64,000 bases of DNA from contig CAMHJX010000006.1 of the NCBI GenBank assembly GCA_946185535.1, positions 62,001 to 126,000 of the forward strand. Reading direction: 5' to 3'. Numbering within the stretch: the first letter of the stretch is position 1; each line of letters begins with the position of its first letter. The position numbers and the translations under genes were made by a program. Shown here one piece after another: positions 53,064 through 62,752 of the stretch. The notes under the pieces were generated by a model. That model worked only from the letters and a program-made list of their open reading frames with translations. It was not told the DNA's origin and made no database searches. The DNA is from an uncultured Bacteroidales bacterium. Its GTDB lineage: Bacteria > Bacteroidota > Bacteroidia > Bacteroidales > F082.

Positions 53064-54878
53064 TCATTCCTCTCCACGACGCGAGGCGCGTTTGCGCTCC
53101 AGCTCGTCGAGGATAATCTTGCGGAGACGCAGGCTCTTGGGAGTCACCTCAAGATATTCGTCGTCACGGATATATTCCATGTATTCCTCCAACGAGAAAC
53201 GCACGGGCGGGATGAGGCGGATGGCTTCGTCGCTGCCCGAGGCACGCACATTGGTGAGGTGCTTGGTCTTGCAAACGTTGATGACGATGTCGTTGCTGCG
53301 CGTGTTCTCTCCGATGACCTCGCCGGCATAGACATCTTCATTCGGGTTAACGAAGAAGATGCCACGGTCTTGCAACTTCCAAATGGCGTAGGGGATAGCT
53401 TGTCCTGTTTCCATTGAAATCAAGGCTCCGACATTGCGTGAAGGCATCTCGCCCTTCCAAGGTTCATAGTCCTTGAAGCGGTGCGAGACAATAGCTTCAC
53501 CTTCAGTGACAGTCAACAGTGTGTTTCTCAAGCCGATGAGACCGCGCGACGGGATGTCGAAATCGAGGCACATGCGGTCGCCCTTTGGCTCCATTTGGGT
53601 CATCTCACCCTTGCGTGCGCTGACCTGCTCGATGACACGGCCAGAGAAGTCTTCTGGCACCAGGACGGTGAGGCATTCAATAGGCTCGCACTTCACGTCA
53701 TCGATGTATTTCAAAATGACCTTGGGCTGACCGAGTTGGAACTCATAACCTTCGCGGCGCATGGTCTCGACAAGGATGCTGAGGTGCAGGATGCCACGGC
53801 CGTAGACCATCAGAGAATCAGGCGAATCGGTGTCTTCCACCTTCAAGGCGAGGTTCTTCTCAGTCTCCTTGTAAAGACGTTCGCGCAGGTGACGCGAGGT
53901 GACATATTTACCTTCCTTGCCAAAGAAGGGCGAGTTGTTAATGGTGAACAACATGCTCATCGTAGGCTCGTCCACATGGATGGGCGGCAGTGGCTCGGGG
54001 TTCTCGTAGTCGGCCACGGTGTCGCCAATCTCAAAGTCGTCGATGCCCATCAGAGCGATGATGTCGCCAGCCTCGACGGGCTTCTTGGTGCGTTCCTTGC
54101 CTAAGCCTTCAAAGGTGTAGAGTTCTTTGATAGTGGAGCGGGTGACAGAGCCGTCGCGTTTCACCAAAGAAACATTCTGTCCGGCCTGCAGGGTGCCGCG
54201 TTTCAGACGACCCACAGCGATACGGCCCACATAGGAGCTGTAGTCCAAAGAGGTAATCAGCATCTGAGGCGTGCCTTCCTCGAACTTCGCGGGCGGGATG
54301 GTGTCGATGATGACATCCAGAAGGTAGGAGACGTTGTCGGTGACGTTGTTCCAGTGGTTCGACATCCAGCCTTGTTTTGAAGAACCATAGACGGTGGGGA
54401 AGTCCAGCTGGTCTTCGGTGGCGCCGAGGTTGAACATCAGGTCGAAGACGGCCTCTTGCACCTCGTCGGGACGGCAGTTGGGCTTGTCCACTTTATTGAT
54501 GACCACGATGGGCTTCAGTCCCAGCTCGATGGCCTTCTGCAGCACGAAACGGGTCTGCGGCATGGGACCTTCAAAGGCATCGACCAACAGCAGCACACCA
54601 TCGGCCATGTTCAAAACGCGCTCCACCTCGCCGCCAAAGTCGGCGTGGCCAGGAGTGTCGATGATATTGATTTTGACGTCTTTATAACGAACGGACACAT
54701 TCTTCGAAAGGATGGTGATGCCGCGTTCGCGTTCGAGGTCGTTGTTGTCGAGAATGAGTTGGCCAGGGGCTTCGTCCGACTCCTTGAAGAGTTGCGATTG
54801 GTAGAGGATGCGGTCGACGAGGGTGGTTTTGCCGTGGTCAACGTGAGCGATAATTGCTATATTTCTGATATTCTGCAT
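53064..54878 (-). CDS. typA: Translational GTPase TypA/BipA
   Basis: About 604 residues from ATG 54878 ([20 protein letters not shown]). G motifs: [10 protein letters not shown] (G1), RGITI (G2), [15 protein letters not shown] (G3) and [13 protein letters not shown] (G4). EF-G-like domains follow, plus the TypA-specific C-terminal part ([20 protein letters not shown] reads [11 protein letters not shown] here). It binds the ribosome and helps 50S assembly and stress adaptation. The frame is open to 55001, but the G1 motif position and the promoter at 54911 fix the start. Confidence 0.97.
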   Translation of the reverse strand: MQNIRNIAIIAHVDHGKTTLVDRILYQSQLFKESDEAPGQLILDNNDLERERGITILSKNVSVRYKDVKINIIDTPGHADFGGEVERVLNMADGVLLLVDAFEGPMPQTRFVLQKAIELGLKPIVVINKVDKPNCRPDEVQEAVFDLMFNLGATEDQLDFPTVYGSSKQGWMSNHWNNVTDNVSYLLDVIIDTIPPAKFEEGTPQMLITSLDYSSYVGRIAVGRLKRGTLQAGQNVSLVKRDGSVTRSTIKELYTFEGLGKERTKKPVEAGDIIALMGIDDFEIGDTVADYENPEPLPPIHVDEPTMSMLFTINNSPFFGKEGKYVTSRHLRERLYKETEKNLALKVEDTDSPDSLMVYGRGILHLSILVETMRREGYEFQLGQPKVILKYIDDVKCEPIECLTVLVPEDFSGRVIEQVSARKGEMTQMEPKGDRMCLDFDIPSRGLIGLRNTLLTVTEGEAIVSHRFKDYEPWKGEMPSRNVGALISMETGQAIPYAIWKLQDRGIFFVNPNEDVYAGEVIGENTRSNDIVINVCKTKHLTNVRASGSDEAIRLIPPVRFSLEEYMEYIRDDEYLEVTPKSLRLRKIILDELERKRASRRGEE

Positions 54879-54910
54879 TTTAGTAAAAATTGCTGCAATA
54901 ATTGAAGGTG

Positions 54911-54918
54911 CAAAATTA
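54911..54918 (-). promoter_or_regulatory. -7 box TAATTTTG for typA
   Basis: Reverse complement of CAAAATTA, 33 bp upstream of ATG 54878. Confidence 0.6.
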
Positions 54919-54987
54919 CAAAAAATGCAAATTGGGAAGTTAAATTCAACCAGAAAAACTCTTTTTTTTGGCAAAAATGTTATGTCG

Positions 54988-55102
54988 AAAACACCGAACA
55001 AATTACCGCTAAAACACCGAACAAATTACCGCTAAAACACCGAACAAAATACATCTAAAACACCGAATAAATTACATCTAAAACACCGAATAAAATGTGT
55101 AA
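54988..55102. repeat. Five tandem 23-bp repeats (AAAACACCGAA...)
   Basis: Units start at 54988, 55011, 55034, 55057 and 55080, all with AAAACACCGAAYAAA followed by TTACCGCT or ATACATCT-like ends. The last is degenerate after its first half. They end 40 bp before the ATPase gene's -7 box. Confidence 0.9.
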
Positions 55103-55141
55103 AAAATACAGAATAGATTTGCGTAATACATTTATTTGTAA

Positions 55142-55149
55142 TAATTTTG
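55142..55149 (+). promoter_or_regulatory. -7 box TAATTTTG for the DUF4143 ATPase
   Basis: Lies 25 bp before ATG 55174, just downstream of the 23-bp tandem repeats. Confidence 0.6.
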
Positions 55150-55173
55150 CAGCGTATTTTAAATAGATGAATT

Positions 55174-56463
55174 ATGGACTATTTCAAAAGGATGGCAGAT
55201 GTCCAACTTGAAGGGCGTTTGAATGCCTTTGGAGCAGTACTGATTGAAGGCCCCAAGTGGTGTGGAAAAACCACCACAGCAGAACAATTGGCGGGCAGTG
55301 TTATCAAGTTGCAGTCGCCCGACATGCGCGAACAATATCTCACTACGGCGGCTACCAAGCCGTCGCTGTTGCTGCAAGGTGCTACCCCTCGGCTCATTGA
55401 TGAGTGGCAGGATGCGCCCGTCATTTGGGATGCCGTGCGTACCTTGGTGGATGAAAGAGGACTTGAAGGGCAATTCATTTTGACCGGCTCTAACGCAGTG
55501 GATAAAAGCAAGATACACCATTCTGGAAATGGCCGTATCTCAAAAATGGAAATGCTGCCGATGAGCCTTTGGGAATCAAAGGAATCCAATGGAGCGGTAA
55601 GTCTGATGGAATTGTTTGATAATCCGCAGCAAGACATTGCAGCGGTTTCTGACATGCAGGTTGAGGATATTATTTTTGCCGCCTGTCGCGGTGGATGGCC
55701 GGCCACCTTGCGCCTCAAGGACGAAAAGTCGAAACTGATGGTGGCCAAGGACTATTTCAGAACTGTTTGCAAGGAAGACATTTCGCGGATTGACGGCGTG
55801 CAAAGGGACGAGAAACTGACACGAATGATATTGCGCTCGTATGCCCGCAATATCTCCACTTTGGCGAAGAAAACAACCTTGCTTGCTGATGTTTCGGCGT
55901 CTGAAGAAATGACTTGCTCAATGGATACATTCACCTCGTATGTGACGGCTTTGGAGAAACTGTTTGTCATTCAGGATATTGATGCTTGGTGTCCAGCCAT
56001 TCGCAGCAAGGCGGTCATTCGTAGTACTCCGAAGCGCACTTTCTGCGATCCAAGTGTAGCCGTGGCGGCCATGCAACTGTCGCCAAAGGCGTTGATAACT
56101 CAGTTCAAGACCTTTGGATTCCTGTTTGAACAACTGTGTATCAGGGATTTGAAGGCCTATTCCTCTGATATTGATTCGCATATAGGCTACTATCATGACA
56201 AATATGGTTTGGAGGCTGATGTCGTGCTGCACATCAACGATGGCCGTTATGCGCTCGTTGAGTGTAAATTAGGGAGTGCAGAAATCGAGGATGGAGCCAA
56301 ACACCTATTGGAATTGCAAAGACTTATCAAAGAGCATAACAAAACGGAAATACAAACTCCCATAAGAGAGCCTGATTTGTTGCTCGTTCTCACGGGCGGA
56401 CAGTATGCTTATCGTAGGCAAGACGGCGTGTTTGTGGTGCCGATTGGGTGCTTGAAGAATTAA
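55174..56463 (+). CDS. AAA_14/DUF4143 ATP-binding protein
   Basis: 429 residues. An N-terminal AAA_14 ATPase has Walker A GPKWCGKTTT (26-35), Walker B ATPRLIDEWQ (70-79) and sensor QFILTGSNAVDKSK. The DUF4143 C-terminal domain, with a PD-(D/E)xK-like fold, has a possible core in GLEADVVLHINDGRYALVEC KLG. Such proteins are common accessory genes in Bacteroidota. Their role is unknown, with toxin, defence and mobile links suggested. The upstream tandem repeats may be its control region. Confidence 0.88.
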   Translation: MDYFKRMADVQLEGRLNAFGAVLIEGPKWCGKTTTAEQLAGSVIKLQSPDMREQYLTTAATKPSLLLQGATPRLIDEWQDAPVIWDAVRTLVDERGLEGQFILTGSNAVDKSKIHHSGNGRISKMEMLPMSLWESKESNGAVSLMELFDNPQQDIAAVSDMQVEDIIFAACRGGWPATLRLKDEKSKLMVAKDYFRTVCKEDISRIDGVQRDEKLTRMILRSYARNISTLAKKTTLLADVSASEEMTCSMDTFTSYVTALEKLFVIQDIDAWCPAIRSKAVIRSTPKRTFCDPSVAVAAMQLSPKALITQFKTFGFLFEQLCIRDLKAYSSDIDSHIGYYHDKYGLEADVVLHINDGRYALVECKLGSAEIEDGAKHLLELQRLIKEHNKTEIQTPIREPDLLLVLTGGQYAYRRQDGVFVVPIGCLKN

Positions 56464-56523
56464 TCTTTAAGGGATAAATGTAACATTCAAATTTAGTGTT
56501 ATGTTTAATGTAAATAAAATGGA

Positions 56524-57435
56524 ATGAGAACAGGAATCATCAAACGATACTTTTGGTTGCTCGACACGATTTATCGGTCGGGTGATGTTGGCATCACATT
56601 CGAGGAAATCAACGAAAAATGGGAGCGGAACGATTTGCTTTCAGGAGGCTGTAGTTATCCGAAGCGAACTTTTGAGAGTCATCGACAAAACATTGAAGAG
56701 GTTTTCAATATACTAATCGATTGTGACAGAAGAACTAACCGATACTTCATCAGCGACAGGGAAGAACTGAAGAACCAGAACCATATCTTGAAATGGTTGG
56801 TGGAGACCTTCAATTTGAATGATGTTGTTGGCCAAAGCAAGAACTTAAAAGACCGAATCGGACTTGAGGATATTCCAGCAGGGCATGGGTGTTTGGTGGA
56901 TTTGCTTGATGCAATGAACCGCAATCAGACTTTTGACATGGAATATCAAAAGTTCTATCCCGATGAAAAGAAACTCTATCGCAACATGGAGCCATACGGT
57001 GTGCAAATTTTCCAAAGGCGATGGTATGTGCTGGCACGCAATCCTGAAAACGATACACTTCACACTTATTCGTTTGACCGCATTGTGAGTTTGAAGAAAA
57101 ACGAAAGCACATTTACGATGCCGAAGGATTTCTCTATTAGCGACTTTTTCAGCGGCTGTTATGGAATCATTAAAGATGCCACACCGAAACAGATGGTGGT
57201 TGTTAGAGCCAATGCTTTTCAAGCGAAATATCTGAAGACATTGCCACTCCATGAGTCACAGGAAATCGTTACGGAGGATTCGGAGTTTACAACTTTTTCA
57301 TATTACATCCGGCCGACATTTGATTTCAAGCAGAAGATTCTTTCCTATATGGGAAATGTCGAGGTCGTCGAGCCACTATCATTCAGGGATGAGATCAGGA
57401 TGGAGATTGAGAGAATGAGAAAACTATATGAATAG
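56524..57435 (+). CDS. WYL-domain transcriptional regulator (paralogue 2)
   Basis: 303 residues. An N-terminal HTH-like part (GITFEEINEKWERNDLL, YPKRTFESHRQNIEEVFNI) precedes a WYL domain (NMEPYGVQIFQRRWYVLARN, YSFDRIVSLKKNES) and a WCX-like end (LPLHESQEIV, RPTFDFKQKIL). It shares many blocks with the WYL gene beside cas9 (GLEDIPAG vs LLEDVPAG, EYQKF vs GYQKF, TLPLHESQ vs TLPLHHSQ), so the two are paralogues. It sits in an accessory stretch with a DUF4143 ATPase. Its target is unknown. Confidence 0.88.
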   Translation: MRTGIIKRYFWLLDTIYRSGDVGITFEEINEKWERNDLLSGGCSYPKRTFESHRQNIEEVFNILIDCDRRTNRYFISDREELKNQNHILKWLVETFNLNDVVGQSKNLKDRIGLEDIPAGHGCLVDLLDAMNRNQTFDMEYQKFYPDEKKLYRNMEPYGVQIFQRRWYVLARNPENDTLHTYSFDRIVSLKKNESTFTMPKDFSISDFFSGCYGIIKDATPKQMVVVRANAFQAKYLKTLPLHESQEIVTEDSEFTTFSYYIRPTFDFKQKILSYMGNVEVVEPLSFRDEIRMEIERMRKLYE

Positions 57436-57471
57436 TTTTTGCTTCCACATTGGTTTTGCATAAGCATATTC

Positions 57472-57479
57472 TACTTTTG
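57472..57479 (+). promoter_or_regulatory. -7 box TACTTTTG for the LRR gene
   Basis: Lies 28 bp before ATG 57507. Confidence 0.55.
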
Positions 57480-57506
57480 CCACATGACAAACAAATATCT
57501 AATACT

Positions 57507-58720
57507 ATGGCAAAGAAAAAATTGGTGATAACCGAAGTGGAAAATCTATTTCAGAATAGCTCTCGAAAAAGCATGTCTACTAAATGTGATATGGGTTTTC
57601 GATTTTTGGAAGGAAAGAATTTAAAGTTGTGCAACGAATGGGTGGAAAGTGTAGATGGAGTTTTTAAAATCACCTATTACGACGATTTTATTATTCCAGA
57701 AACCATACCAATCAATGGGGAAAACTACAGAGTTACAGAAATTGGCGAGTTTACTATTATCAAAAGTATGGAATCACTTTACATTCCAGAATCGATTGCC
57801 AAAATTGACGGTTATGCTTTCAATTATATTCCTAATTCTCCTACAACGAGAATCCAAGTGTCAGAAAACAACAAATATTTTGATAGTAGGGACAATTGTA
57901 ATGCAATTATTGAAACAAAAACGGACAAACTGATTTGTGAAGCAATAACAGTGTCATTCCCGATTCTGTAAAGGTAATCGGAGTAAACTCATTTGAAGGA
58001 TGCATGATGGAGAACATCATTATCCCTAATGCTGTAATTGAAATAGAGAGCGAGGCATTTCGCTTATGTAAATACTTAAAAAACATAACGATACCTGCAT
58101 TAGTGGAAAAAATCGGGATTAATCCGTTTGCTTTTTGTCCAAGTTTGTCTTCAATAAAAGTCTCGAAAGATAACCTGCATTTTGATAGCAGAAACGATTG
58201 TAACGCTATAATTGAAACCCGATCAAACATTTTGTTAGCATCATGTATTAATACGATTATTCCTAACACAGTTGAAGAAATAGGCGAAGGGGCTTTCGAA
58301 GGCAATAAAAAGGAATCTATAATTATTCCATCAAATGTAAGAAGGATTGGTGAAAAAGCCTTTCGTGGTTCGTGGATAAAAACTGTAATGATGGAAGAAT
58401 CCGTGAGTCAGATTAAATCGTGCGCCTTTATCGATTGTGGTATGCTGGAAAAAGTCATGCTATCGAAAAATTTGGAACGCATAGAGTCGCAGGCTTTTGA
58501 GTTGTGTGTGTGCTTAAGGTTAATAGACTTTCCTGATTCATTACAATATATTGGTTTTCGCGCTTTTGCCTCGTGTAGGTCTTTGAAATCAGTCCTTATC
58601 AAAAACAAAAAGGCTCAAGTTCATAAGAAAGCATTTGATGATGATGTGATTATTAATGGAAAGCCGCGAGATTATTGGCTGCCAATTGAAGGAGATTTTT
58701 TAGATTTGCAGAAAAATTAA
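57507..58720 (+). pseudogene. BspA-like leucine-rich-repeat protein, split by a frameshift
   Basis: Two frames encode one LRR_5 protein. Frame 1 runs from ATG 57507 to the stop at 57971 (MESLYIPESIAKIDGYAFNY). Frame 2 continues from about 57943 without loss (NNSVIPDSVKVIGVNSFEGC, then MENIIIPNAVIEIESEAF, SIIIPSNVRRIGEKAFRG). The junction lies near 57935-57945 in TTGTGAAGCAATAAC, and a one-base loss there explains it. LRR_5 repeats of this kind mediate binding to host or bacterial proteins, but there is no clear export signal here (start MAKKKLVITEVENLFQNSSR). It could also be a sequencing error or a recoded site. Confidence 0.75.
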
Positions 58721-58743
58721 AACTATCGAATAGTATTAGCATT

Positions 58744-59523
58744 ATGGAAAAAGAAATCATGAATTACAAAGATTATTTAGAGGCACTTACCGCTCTTTGG
58801 AATAAGTATCAAAACGAGAGCAATTGCCCTCGGGAATTTACTGGAGTTTTGGAAAAGCTCAAAGAAACTCTGAAGTTAGGAATTGGAATATGTCGTGATT
58901 ACAAGCCGAATGTCGATTTGTTATGGATGGGAATAAATCCTTCATGTACAGATAATAAGCATATTGAACATCCGTTTCCGACTTTTGAAGAAACTCTTGA
59001 AAAGGATGAGTTTTGCAAAGGTTATTGGAAAACGGTTAAGAGAATCCTTGTGGGATGTAAGTGCACAAAAGAACATTTAGATTTGTTCGCAATTAGAAAA
59101 ACGCCGCAAGATTTCTTGCGTAAGGTAGGCGTTAATAATGAAAAAAATCCAGCACTTTGTTTCCTTGCTGAGCATTTGTGGCTAACACAACAGTTTTTGG
59201 AGAACTATTTAAAACCAAAAGTGATTATTTTGGCCAACAAAGCCGCTGGTGCTTATTTGGGATTGGATTCAAGATATGTTTGGATGGGATATAATACAAC
59301 AGAGGTAAAGCCTAAATTTGAATTATCTTATGGGAAAGTGTATAAAATCATCGGAATACGAGAAGAAGAAGGTGTTATTCGGCCGAAATCAAAACCATAC
59401 AAAAACGAGTTGGATGGCACGTTGATACTTCATGCAAGATTCCAAGGAAATGGTTGTCCAAAAGAACAACAAATTAATCCTAATCATATTGAAGAATTGC
59501 TGAAGTTGGCGGGTGTTGGCTGA
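58744..59523 (+). CDS. Unknown protein, possibly uracil-DNA-glycosylase-like fold
   Basis: 259 residues. The segment VDLLWMGINPSCTDNKHIEH resembles the G-x-N-P-S motif of UDG-superfamily proteins, and KVIILANKAAGAYLGLD plus TLILHARFQGNG could be later core strands. I am not certain of the fold. It follows the LRR gene by 23 bp in a run of plus-strand accessory genes and may share their transcript. No signal peptide or membrane segment was seen. Confidence 0.4.
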   Translation: MEKEIMNYKDYLEALTALWNKYQNESNCPREFTGVLEKLKETLKLGIGICRDYKPNVDLLWMGINPSCTDNKHIEHPFPTFEETLEKDEFCKGYWKTVKRILVGCKCTKEHLDLFAIRKTPQDFLRKVGVNNEKNPALCFLAEHLWLTQQFLENYLKPKVIILANKAAGAYLGLDSRYVWMGYNTTEVKPKFELSYGKVYKIIGIREEEGVIRPKSKPYKNELDGTLILHARFQGNGCPKEQQINPNHIEELLKLAGVG

Positions 59524-59575
59524 ATCTGTTCCGAGAAATCTCAATCTTCCACATCCTTTCAGCGTAAGCAATTCC

Positions 59576-59583
59576 TATTTTTG
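59576..59583 (+). promoter_or_regulatory. -7 box TATTTTTG for the gene at 59607
   Basis: Lies 23 bp before the ATG. Confidence 0.6.
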
Positions 59584-59606
59584 CTTGGTATTAATACAAC
59601 AACACT

Positions 59607-60602
59607 ATGGAACTCGCAAAATATCTTGTGGAAAATGTGGAAGACAGTCACGATGTTATACGCCACATTATCAATTCCTTGCCGATTGCCGAATTGCAGC
59701 AATTGAAAATGGATTTGGAGTTTTATTACTTTGATGATTCGGGAACGGGCCGCCTTTTGGATTTCATCGACAAAAGGCTTTATCCGTCACAAGTGGATAT
59801 AATGCCGAAAATGCCAAATGCGTCTATTAATCAATTGCTTGACGATTTCAATAATGACAAAAGCGGGCGAATTACAACCTCTCGAATTGAGTTGCAAAAA
59901 CGGTTTGATTATCAATCGTTTGATGACCAAAAGAGAATTGTGGAGGCATTTATGAGAAGGACAACGAAGCATGATGTGGTTTGGTGCGCAAAGTATCTGC
60001 TTGATGATTGGTTTTGGAGAGATGCCTATTTTGACCTCGTTGAGTGGTATTGGGAGCGTGACACGGATAATTATCGGTTACTCCGTGTCATTGAAAAACG
60101 GGCATCGGAAGAATACTTGAACGGGAAAGTTCAACTGTTTGAAAATCAGAATGAAGGTGCAATAGAGAATAAAGCATACACATGGTTCTTGGTTCGTCTT
60201 GGGAAGGATAAAAACTTTGTAATCAAAAAGGAAAGATTGAGTCCGTTCCGATATGTTTACATTTGTGCCAAGACAGGGCGTTGTGTTTCTCTTGACGAGG
60301 CTGATTCAGCATTGTCGCAAGTGGTTTCAGATGAACTATCGGAAGGCTTTTTCTGCAACAGGTTTCGGCGTAAGCTTGACGGCTCGATTGCTTTTGATGT
60401 CAGGGGCAGAATAGGCCATGCTTTGTGGGTTGTGGCCAAAACAGGAAACACGACTGCCTTGATTCGTTTCAACGAATGGATTAAGGAAATGTGTTGTGAA
60501 ATAGAAAATATGCAAATTGTTGATTGCGAAAATATTACAAGGCTTATCTTAGATAAGATTTTTCTGCCCAATCTTCAATTAAATGGTTTGGAATATGGAT
60601 GA
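59607..60602 (+). CDS. Unknown cytosolic protein
   Basis: 331 residues, no signal peptide or membrane segments. Blocks such as WCAKYLLDDWFWRDAYFDLV EWYWERDTDNYRLLRVIEKR look like helical repeats. I recognise no family. It has its own promoter and ends 25 bp before the convergent ABC-transporter ATPase gene. It belongs to the accessory cluster 55.2-60.6 kb by position. Confidence 0.6.
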   Translation: MELAKYLVENVEDSHDVIRHIINSLPIAELQQLKMDLEFYYFDDSGTGRLLDFIDKRLYPSQVDIMPKMPNASINQLLDDFNNDKSGRITTSRIELQKRFDYQSFDDQKRIVEAFMRRTTKHDVVWCAKYLLDDWFWRDAYFDLVEWYWERDTDNYRLLRVIEKRASEEYLNGKVQLFENQNEGAIENKAYTWFLVRLGKDKNFVIKKERLSPFRYVYICAKTGRCVSLDEADSALSQVVSDELSEGFFCNRFRRKLDGSIAFDVRGRIGHALWVVAKTGNTTALIRFNEWIKEMCCEIENMQIVDCENITRLILDKIFLPNLQLNGLEYG

Positions 60603-60627
60603 AATTAACAGATGTTTTGCCATATCA

Positions 60628-61488
60628 TTACCAGCTTTCAATGCTTCTGCCATAATATTCATTGCTTCTTAAAGAATTGGCATCAATGCCGCTCCAATCT
60701 CCACTAAAGCAGGTTTTTAAATCGGGATGTTCGGAAGTCATCCAATAAAACTCCTCCTTGGCTACGATCGGCTTAAAATACTCATCAATAATCCCTTGTT
60801 CCACCAATTCTTTCGGTGTGCCTTGGCGCAAAGGCTGTTGTGGCGCCATCACCCACATTCGGTCGGCGTGGCGGAGCAAAAGGTCAAGATCGTGGCTGCT
60901 GAAGAGGATGGTCTTGTGCTTCTCGCGCGAGAGCTTGTGCATGATGTTCACCAGCTCGATTTTGCTTGGATAATCGAGGAAGGCGGCGGGCTCGTCCATG
61001 AAGATGAGGGGCGTGTCTTGCACCAATGCCTTGGCAATCATCACTTTCTGTTGTTCGCCATCGCTCAAAGAAACGAAACTTCGATTGACCAAATGGCTAA
61101 TGCCCACGGTTTCAAGGCTCTCGTAGATGATTTGCTCGTCCTGCTCGCTAAGTCGCGCCAAGAGGCCGAGATGCGGGTAACGACCCGAGGAAACGATGTC
61201 GAAGACTTTCAAGAAGAGGTCGTCGGGCTTCTCGGTGAGCACGAGGCTGAACAGCGAGGAACGCTCGGTAGGGGAGTAGTCTTGAAGTTTTTTCCCGAAA
61301 AGCGTCACCTCGCCGCTGATGGGTTTGAGGCTGGCCGACAGCGTCTTGAACAGCGTCGTCTTGCCCGAACCATTGGGACCCGCTAAGGCCACGATGTCGC
61401 CTTCGCCGAGGCTCACGTTGACTTCGGGAATCAGCGGCTGGCCTTTGTAGCCAATCAACAGGTGATATGTTTGTAGGACCTCTTGCAT
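60628..61488 (-). CDS. Iron/B12-type ABC transporter ATPase (FecE/BtuD-like)
   Basis: 286 residues. Walker A GPNGSGKT (37-44), Q-loop region LVLTEKPDDLF, signature LSDGEQQ (141-147), Walker B LIFMDEP (161-167) and switch His in SSHDLDLL. The family energises uptake of ferric siderophores, haem or cobalamin. The C-terminal ~40 residues (KTCFSGDWSGIDANSLRS) are an extension. The partner permease is encoded upstream (61637-62698) with a 148-bp gap; no substrate-binding protein gene is nearby. Confidence 0.92.
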   Translation of the reverse strand: MQEVLQTYHLLIGYKGQPLIPEVNVSLGEGDIVALAGPNGSGKTTLFKTLSASLKPISGEVTLFGKKLQDYSPTERSSLFSLVLTEKPDDLFLKVFDIVSSGRYPHLGLLARLSEQDEQIIYESLETVGISHLVNRSFVSLSDGEQQKVMIAKALVQDTPLIFMDEPAAFLDYPSKIELVNIMHKLSREKHKTILFSSHDLDLLLRHADRMWVMAPQQPLRQGTPKELVEQGIIDEYFKPIVAKEEFYWMTSEHPDLKTCFSGDWSGIDANSLRSNEYYGRSIESW

Positions 61489-61636
61489 ATTCGTATTTTT
61501 GGGATTGCCTTACGGCAAGAAATCGTTCAAAAATCTAATAAAAATCTAACAAAATGATTTTGAGAGATTTTGAAAATGATTTTTTTTAGATTTAACTGTG
61601 TTGAATACTGCGTATTTCTTGCGAAGCAATCCATAT

Positions 61637-62698
61637 TTACATTGTTTTTGTGTAACGTTGCCGGTGGAAGATGACCCACAGCACAATGGGCGCGCCAATC
61701 AGTGCCGTGACCGAGTTGATGGGCAGGTTGCCTTCAAACGAGGGCAGCCGCGCGATGAGGTTGCAGAACAAGGCCAAATCCATGCCGAGGAAGGCCGTGG
61801 CAGGGATGAGCAGCTTGTGGTCGCTGCTGCGGAACAGGAAACGCGCTATGTGTGGGACGGCCAAACCCAAGAAGGCGATGGGACCGCAAAACGCCGTGAT
61901 GAGGGCGGTGAGAAAGCCCGAAACCAAGATGATGAGCATACTGCTCCGCTTGATGTTGACGCCAAGGTTTTCGGCATAACGCTCACCCAACAGCAAGAGG
62001 TTCAAGGTCTTGAAGAGCAGGAACGAACCGATGCTGCCGACCAAAACAGCTATGGCGAAGAACGGCAGTTGGGCCTTGCTCACGTTGGAGAAACTGCCCA
62101 TGCCCCAGATGACGAAGGAGTGCAGCCCTTCCTTTTGGCTGAAAAACTTCAGGATGTCGGTGACCGAGCCCGCGATGTAGGCGATCATGATGCCCACCAA
62201 CACCAGACTCACCATGCTGCGGAGCCTCGAGCTGAGGGCAAGGATAAGTAACAATACCGCGAAAGCACCTAAAAAAGCCGCTATGGTGACGCCGAAGGTC
62301 GACCACAGCGACAGCGTGCTGACCGACAGGCCCGTGGCCGTGCCGAGCAAGACAACAAAGGCCACGCCGAGGCTCGCGCCGCTGCTGATGCCCAGCAGGG
62401 AAGGGTCGGCGAGGGGATTACGGAAGAGGGTCTGCATCAGAAGGCCCGACACCGATAGACCGATGCCAGCCAGCAGCGCCGTGATGGCTTGTGGCAGGCG
62501 GTAGTCGAGGATGATGGCGCGGTAGGTCGACGTGTCGCCATGCAGCAGCGCGTCCCAGAATTCATTCCATGGGATCGACACCGAGCCGTAGCGCAGGTTC
62601 AGGATGAACAGCACGATGCCGACGGCCAGGATCGCGATGGAGACCAGCGCGATGGGTGGGGTTTTGCGGCGGATGGTATGGTCGATGTCGGATGCCAT
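61637..62698 (-). CDS. FecCD-family ABC transporter permease
   Basis: About 353 residues from ATG 62698, which lies just inside the predicted transcript; the open frame to 62722 would start upstream of it. About ten membrane helices with FecCD motifs: RLPQAITALLAGIGLSVSGL, QTLFRNPLADPSLLGISSGA, GLAVPHIARFLF and GAPIVLWVIF at the end. It imports iron complexes or cobalamin with the ATPase encoded downstream. No periplasmic binding protein or TonB receptor for it is in the cluster, so these must come from elsewhere. Confidence 0.94.
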   Translation of the reverse strand: MASDIDHTIRRKTPPIALVSIAILAVGIVLFILNLRYGSVSIPWNEFWDALLHGDTSTYRAIILDYRLPQAITALLAGIGLSVSGLLMQTLFRNPLADPSLLGISSGASLGVAFVVLLGTATGLSVSTLSLWSTFGVTIAAFLGAFAVLLLILALSSRLRSMVSLVLVGIMIAYIAGSVTDILKFFSQKEGLHSFVIWGMGSFSNVSKAQLPFFAIAVLVGSIGSFLLFKTLNLLLLGERYAENLGVNIKRSSMLIILVSGFLTALITAFCGPIAFLGLAVPHIARFLFRSSDHKLLIPATAFLGMDLALFCNLIARLPSFEGNLPINSVTALIGAPIVLWVIFHRQRYTKTM

Positions 62699-62719
62699 TC
62701 TGTGGATGTTTTTGCGTTG

Positions 62720-62727
62720 CAAAGATA
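62720..62727 (-). promoter_or_regulatory. -7 box TATCTTTG for the FecCD permease gene
   Basis: Reverse complement of CAAAGATA, 22 bp upstream of ATG 62698. Confidence 0.6.
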
Positions 62728-62752
62728 GGGTTTAATTTGATTGGTATGACTA

